A stretch of 64,000 nt of DNA from a virus, in IMG/VR virus record IMGVR_UViG_3300021962_000021, positions 1 to 64,000 of that record; one strand, written 5' to 3'. Shown here piece after piece: positions 61,470-64,000 of the stretch. The first letter of the stretch is position 1, and every line of letters begins with the position of its first letter. Below the pieces are notes generated by a model. The model saw nothing but the letters and a program-made list of their open reading frames with translations, had not been told where the DNA came from and did not search any database. The position numbers and the translations under genes were made by a program.

Positions 61470-61542
61470 GGTGATGTAGCTCAGTTGGTAGAGCACCGCA
61501 CTGAAGATGCGGGTGTCAGCAGTTCAAGTCTGTTTATCACCA
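61470..61542 (+). tRNA. tRNA-Phe (GAA)
   Basis: Acceptor GGTGATG/TATCACC (one G-T), anticodon loop CTGAAGA, T-arm AGCAG-TTCAAGT-CTGTT. CCA not encoded (ACA follows). Confidence 0.92.
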
Positions 61543-61548
61543 CAAAAT

Positions 61549-61622
61549 GACTTCTTAGCTCAATTGGTTAGAGCACTACACTTTTAATGTAGGGGTTTTG
61601 AGTTCGAGTCTCAAAGGGGTCA
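61549..61622 (+). tRNA. tRNA-Lys (TTT)
   Basis: Acceptor GACTTCT/AGGGGTC with two G-T pairs, anticodon loop CTTTTAA, T-arm TTGAG-TTCGAGT-CTCAA. CCA not encoded. Confidence 0.92.
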
Positions 61623-61632
61623 CTTTGAATAA

Positions 61633-61708
61633 CGGAATATAGAGGAGTCCGGTCTATCTCGCTTCGTTTGGGACGAAGAGCACGCAGGTTCGAATCCTGC
61701 TATTCCGA
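61633..61708 (+). tRNA. tRNA-Pro (TGG)
   Basis: Acceptor CGGAATA/TATTCCG, anticodon stem CTTCG/CGAAG with loop TTTGGGA, T-arm GCAGG-TTCGAAT-CCTGC. All stems are fully paired. Confidence 0.92.
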
Positions 61709-61756
61709 CAGATATGGTTCGCACTAGACAATGCGTGAAAATAGGAAGTGCAAAAT

Positions 61757-61830
61757 TGGAATATAGCTCAATTGGTTAGAGCATTCGCCTGATACGCGAA
61801 AGGTTGTAGGTTCGAGTCCCACTATTCCAA
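61757..61830 (+). tRNA. tRNA-Ile (GAT)
   Basis: Acceptor TGGAATA/TATTCCA, anticodon stem TTCGC/GCGAA with loop CTGATAC, T-arm GTAGG/CCCAC with one mismatch. A 48-base spacer with a possible short hairpin precedes it. Confidence 0.9.
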
Positions 61831-61835
61831 CATAC

Positions 61836-61906
61836 ATCCGCATGGTGAAATGGTATCATAACGGTCTCCAAAACCGCTGTTCCGAGTTCGAATCTTGGTG
61901 TGGGTG
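61836..61906 (+). tRNA. tRNA-Trp (CCA)
   Basis: Acceptor ATCCGCA/TGTGGGT, anticodon loop CTCCAAA, T-arm CCGAG-TTCGAAT-CTTGG. Discriminator G, as in bacterial tRNA-Trp. Confidence 0.9.
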
Positions 61907-61911
61907 CAATT

Positions 61912-61984
61912 GGCTCTTTGGTGTAATGGATTAGCACATAACACTACGGATGTTAGAGTAAGGGTTCGAATCCTTTAGGAGCTA
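61912..61984 (+). tRNA. tRNA-Arg (ACG)
   Basis: Acceptor GGCTCTT/AGGAGCT (two G-T pairs), anticodon loop CTACGGA, T-arm AAGGG-TTCGAAT-CCTTT. A34 would need host TadA to become inosine. Confidence 0.9.
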
Positions 61985-61999
61985 CTAAAACAAAATGAT

Positions 62000-62335
62000 A
62001 TGAAAACATTTAAAGATTTGGAATTTAATGCACATCCAACTCATATGTTGGGTGGAGTTCAAGCTCGTATGGATTTTGATAATGGGTATGGAGTGAGTGT
62101 AGTGAAAAGTCCATATACATATGGTGGTGATAAAGGATTATACGAATTAGCAGTATTCAAAGATGGTCATATTCATTATGATAATCCAATTGCTAAAGGT
62201 GATGTTGTTGGTTATTTAAGACCAGAAGATGTAACCGATGCAATGTTAATAATTCAGAAATTTGAAAAAGAAAATGAAATAAAAAATGATCCTGATTTTA
62301 TGTATAATTGGATTAGGAATAAAAGTGGAAAATAA
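62000..62335 (+). CDS. conserved phage protein of unknown function
   Basis: A 111-residue protein. MKTFKDLEFNAHP, then MDFDNGYGVSVV, YELAVFKDGHIHYDNPI and GDVVGYLRPEDVTDAMLIIQ, is a pattern of a small conserved phage protein of unknown role. Placed inside the tRNA array, 15 bases after tRNA-Arg. Confidence 0.6.
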   Translation: MKTFKDLEFNAHPTHMLGGVQARMDFDNGYGVSVVKSPYTYGGDKGLYELAVFKDGHIHYDNPIAKGDVVGYLRPEDVTDAMLIIQKFEKENEIKNDPDFMYNWIRNKSGK

Positions 62336-62338
62336 GAT

Positions 62339-62602
62339 ATGGCACATTTAATACCAAATAATTCCACTCCATCGGTAACACAAATTAAACCCAAACCAAT
62401 ATTCGTAATGAGGTTTAGTAATTCAATGAGTGATGAAGATGCGAGACAAACTTGTGAAACGATATACAAATCCGATATGAATAATGAGTATCATATAATT
62501 GTAATTCGTAATGACAAAGATAGAGATGAGTTTGAATTATATAACGCAGATAAGATTGAAAGACAAGAGTGGAATGAAATAGTTAAAAAATTAAAGTTAT
62601 GA
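62339..62602 (+). CDS. small protein of unknown function
   Basis: An 87-residue protein. FVMRFSNSMSDEDARQTCETIYKSDMNNEYHIIVI suggests a small alpha/beta domain. It overlaps the next gene by 4 bases (ATGA). No family recognised. Confidence 0.5.
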   Translation: MAHLIPNNSTPSVTQIKPKPIFVMRFSNSMSDEDARQTCETIYKSDMNNEYHIIVIRNDKDRDEFELYNADKIERQEWNEIVKKLKL

Positions 62603-63123
62603 GACGTAAGATAATATTCATAGATGTAGATGGCCCGTTGGCGTGGGGAACGTGGGGTGATGGTAGAGTTGAAATGAGTTTAGGTTCATCATCAACATTT
62701 AAAATACCATACGCTTGGGTTGAAGAAGATTGTCAGGCTCTTAAAAAGATTTTGGATGAGAGTAATGCAAAGATGGTATTAAGTTCAGATTGGAGAAAAC
62801 ATTTTAGTTTCTTACAAATGAAAAGAATATTTGAATACTACGGAATTGCAGGACACAATTTGATTGATATAACTACACATCAGGACCTATGGATGAAGTT
62901 GAGTAGACCTGCAATTGAGTGGGAGAGAGCAGCTGAAATCAAAAAGTGGGTAAAGGATAATAAAATTAGTAATTGGATTTCAATTGATGATATGCAGTTG
63001 AATAAACAATTCAAATGGATGAAAGTTCCACAATGGAGACATGTTCAGGTTGATGGTGATTTTGGAGTAGGTGGTAGATTAAGAGATAAGATTGATGAAT
63101 GTATCATCAAACTAAATAGATAA
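62599..63123 (+). CDS. HAD-like protein (RNA-repair HAD type)
   Basis: A 174-residue protein. IIFIDVDGPLA (D-x-D with the second Asp in DGPL), VLSSDWRK (motif II with Trp-Arg, typical of the HAD domain linked to RNA repair) and WISIDDMQL (motif IV). Such proteins dephosphorylate nucleic-acid ends. Its location in the tRNA array fits a tRNA-repair role, which is inferred. Confidence 0.68.
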   Translation: MRRKIIFIDVDGPLAWGTWGDGRVEMSLGSSSTFKIPYAWVEEDCQALKKILDESNAKMVLSSDWRKHFSFLQMKRIFEYYGIAGHNLIDITTHQDLWMKLSRPAIEWERAAEIKKWVKDNKISNWISIDDMQLNKQFKWMKVPQWRHVQVDGDFGVGGRLRDKIDECIIKLNR

Positions 63124-63132
63124 AATAGTTGA

Positions 63133-63205
63133 GGCGGATTGGCCGAGGGAAGTGAGGTGAAGCTCTGCAAAAGCTTTTAGGTAGGTTTGAATCCTACATC
63201 CGCCT
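63133..63205 (+). tRNA. tRNA-Cys (GCA)
   Basis: Acceptor GGCGGAT/ATCCGCC, anticodon loop CTGCAAA, T-arm GTAGG-TTTGAAT-CCTAC (T-loop has TTT rather than the usual TTC). Discriminator T as expected for tRNA-Cys. Confidence 0.9.
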
Positions 63206-63214
63206 CAACTATAT

Positions 63215-63283
63215 TGTGGGAAGGTTAGGTAACCCGTTTGGTCTCATAAGCCAGATATTCAGGTTCGATTCCTGGTCCCGCAA
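63215..63283 (+). tRNA. tRNA-Met (CAT), elongator (or Ile2)
   Basis: Acceptor TGTGGGA/TCCCGCA with a normal first pair (T-A), so not an initiator. Anticodon stem TTGGT/GCCAG with loop CTCATAA, T-arm TCAGG-TTCGATT-CCTGG. Short D-arm, total 69 bases. A lysidine-modified Ile2 role cannot be excluded. Confidence 0.85.
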
Positions 63284-63290
63284 CAACATG

Positions 63291-63361
63291 GTGGCCGTAG
63301 CCTAATGGTAGGGCGAAAGTTTGTGGCACTTTATGTAAGAGTTCGATTCTCTTCGGTCACA
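63291..63361 (+). tRNA. tRNA-His (GTG)
   Basis: Acceptor GTGGCCG/CGGTCAC, anticodon stem AAAGT/ACTTT with loop TTGTGGC, T-arm AAGAG-TTCGATT-CTCTT. The base at -1 is G (63290), but the discriminator is A instead of the usual C. CCA is encoded (63362-63364). Confidence 0.88.
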
Positions 63362-63423
63362 CCACCCCGGGTTTTGGAGCTGGTATCTCTTTTTCCCGAT
63401 ATAAATGAAAAAACTACCAAAAA

Positions 63424-63507
63424 GGAAAGATGGGTGAGTGGTTTAAACCAGCAGTTTACTAAACTGCCGATTCAAAAGGTCCGTGAGTTCGAATCTCACT
63501 CTTTCCG
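63424..63507 (+). tRNA. tRNA-Ser (ACT)
   Basis: Acceptor GGAAAGA/TCTTTCC, anticodon stem GCAGT/ACTGC with loop TTACTAA (anticodon ACT at 63458-63460), a 15-base variable arm, T-arm GTGAG-TTCGAAT-CTCAC. Discriminator G. Bacteria normally use GCT for this box. Confidence 0.85.
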
Positions 63508-63508
63508 C

Positions 63509-63649
63509 ATGAAAAATGATAAATTTGAAACTAACAAAAGAGTAAATCGTATTGTTAGAATAAGAAAAATTATTAGAGAAAATGGAGCTTGTTTAATATG
63601 TGTGAGAAGATGGAATGGTGGAGTGAAAAAATATAGAACAAACTGTTAA
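63509..63649 (+). CDS. small basic CxxC protein
   Basis: A 46-residue protein (MKNDKFETNKRVNRIVRIRK, then IIRENGACLICVRRWNGGVKKYRTNC) starting 2 bases after tRNA-Ser. Basic with CLIC and a final Cys. The longer upstream frame crosses tRNA genes and is not credible. Confidence 0.4.
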   Translation: MKNDKFETNKRVNRIVRIRKIIRENGACLICVRRWNGGVKKYRTNC

Positions 63650-63652
63650 AAT

Positions 63653-63726
63653 GCCCGTATGGCGTAATTGGCAACCGCACTGGTCTTAGAAACCAGTTTG
63701 TGAAAGTTCGAGTCTTTCTACGGGTA
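63653..63726 (+). tRNA. tRNA-Leu (TAG) with short variable loop
   Basis: Acceptor GCCCGTA/TACGGGT, anticodon stem CTGGT/ACCAG with loop CTTAGAA, five-base variable loop TTTGT, T-arm GAAAG-TTCGAGT-CTTTC. Bacterial tRNA-Leu normally has a long variable arm. Discriminator A. Confidence 0.85.
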
Positions 63727-63755
63727 CAAAAAATAAATTATCAATATGTAATATT

Positions 63756-64000
63756 ATGGAATACAAACGGCTATATGATGGAGTAAAAATTGACATGATT
63801 GAATATGTCAGAGAGTATTTAAGTGGAAAAGAAAATGTAGAAATACTAATTGGTTGTGATTCACAAAACTTTTCCGATAAAACTATTTACGCAATCGTTG
63901 TAGCTTTGTATCATAAAGGTAAAGGAGCACATGTTCTTTATAGTAAATGGAAAACCCAAAGAGAACCAACACGTTCAGTAAGATTGTTGAGTGAAGTATG
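63756..64000 (+). CDS. YkuK/DUF458 RNase H-like protein (partial)
   Basis: The first 81 codons of a gene that runs off the right edge. MEYKRLYDGVKIDMIEYV leads to VEILIGCDSQNFS, which matches the I-GxDSQ start of the DUF458/YkuK RNase H-like fold, and TIYAIVVALYHKGKGA follows as the second strand. The C-terminal part is missing. Function in RNA metabolism is suspected for the family. Confidence 0.65.
   Translation, partial: MEYKRLYDGVKIDMIEYVREYLSGKENVEILIGCDSQNFSDKTIYAIVVALYHKGKGAHVLYSKWKTQREPTRSVRLLSEV

Noticed and set aside
63362-63423. Further tRNA between tRNA-His and tRNA-Ser
   Set aside because: There is no T-arm or matching acceptor stem in this AT-rich spacer.
63305-63507. Upstream part of a 114-codon frame
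   Set aside because: It runs through tRNA-His and tRNA-Ser. Only the segment from 63509 can be a gene.

Overview
The window is AT-rich, and every gene I can support lies on the + strand, mostly as tightly packed ATGA, TAATG or short-overlap pairs. Gene content identifies a large tailed phage with a T4-type replisome: a flap/5'-exonuclease, GroES, replicative helicase, family-B DNA polymerase, sliding clamp and both clamp-loader subunits, with class II ribonucleotide reductase, PhoH, thioredoxin and dUTPase. The host is most likely a member of the Bacteroidota. The best promoters fit the Bacteroidota pattern (TTTG, about 20 bases, then TATATTTA/G), most genes have A-rich leaders without Shine-Dalgarno sites, and several families (DUF4494, DUF5522, an Hc1-like histone) are typical of that phylum. 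No structural or packaging genes are visible, so this is one part of a larger genome.

Layout. 0-18.5 kb: DNA replication and nucleotide metabolism, interrupted by a likely DNA-modification cassette (a Mom-like acyltransferase between two DUF4338/DruA-like proteins) and a GIY-YIG-like protein. 18.5-34.3 kb: a Cas4/RecB-like nuclease, then a continuous sugar island with many glycosyltransferases, a sugar epimerase, a phosphatase-nucleotidyltransferase fusion, a C-methyltransferase, a GDPD-like protein and a 2-oxoglutarate oxygenase. 34.3-45.5 kb: mixed accessory genes (APS kinase, heptose-kinase-like GHMP kinase, IscU, IscA, cupin, ferredoxin, cytidylyltransferase, histone-like protein), ending with a GH19 endolysin. 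45.5-57.3 kb: an unusual set of membrane, exported and lipid-anchored proteins (C-type lectin with dockerin-like and cohesin-like parts, CsgG-like protein, outer-membrane barrel, lipoproteins, secreted nuclease), with holin-like proteins, a glycosyltransferase and an LpxH-like phosphoesterase. 57.3-58.6 kb: S-adenosylmethionine decarboxylase and small genes. 58.6-63.8 kb: an RNA island with a phage tmRNA, an initiator tRNA, a roughly 1-kb highly structured non-coding RNA, and 15 more tRNAs with a few small genes among them. A YkuK/DUF458 gene runs off the right edge.

The genes suggest three layers of takeover: an autonomous replisome with nucleotide supply; chemical disguise or remodelling of DNA and cell surface; and replacement of part of the host translation machinery, including start tRNA and ribosome rescue. 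The least explained part is 58.6-61.0 kb. There, the tmRNA, the initiator tRNA and the giant RNA each have their own promoter followed by a boxA-like antitermination motif, and repeated palindromes flank the tmRNA.
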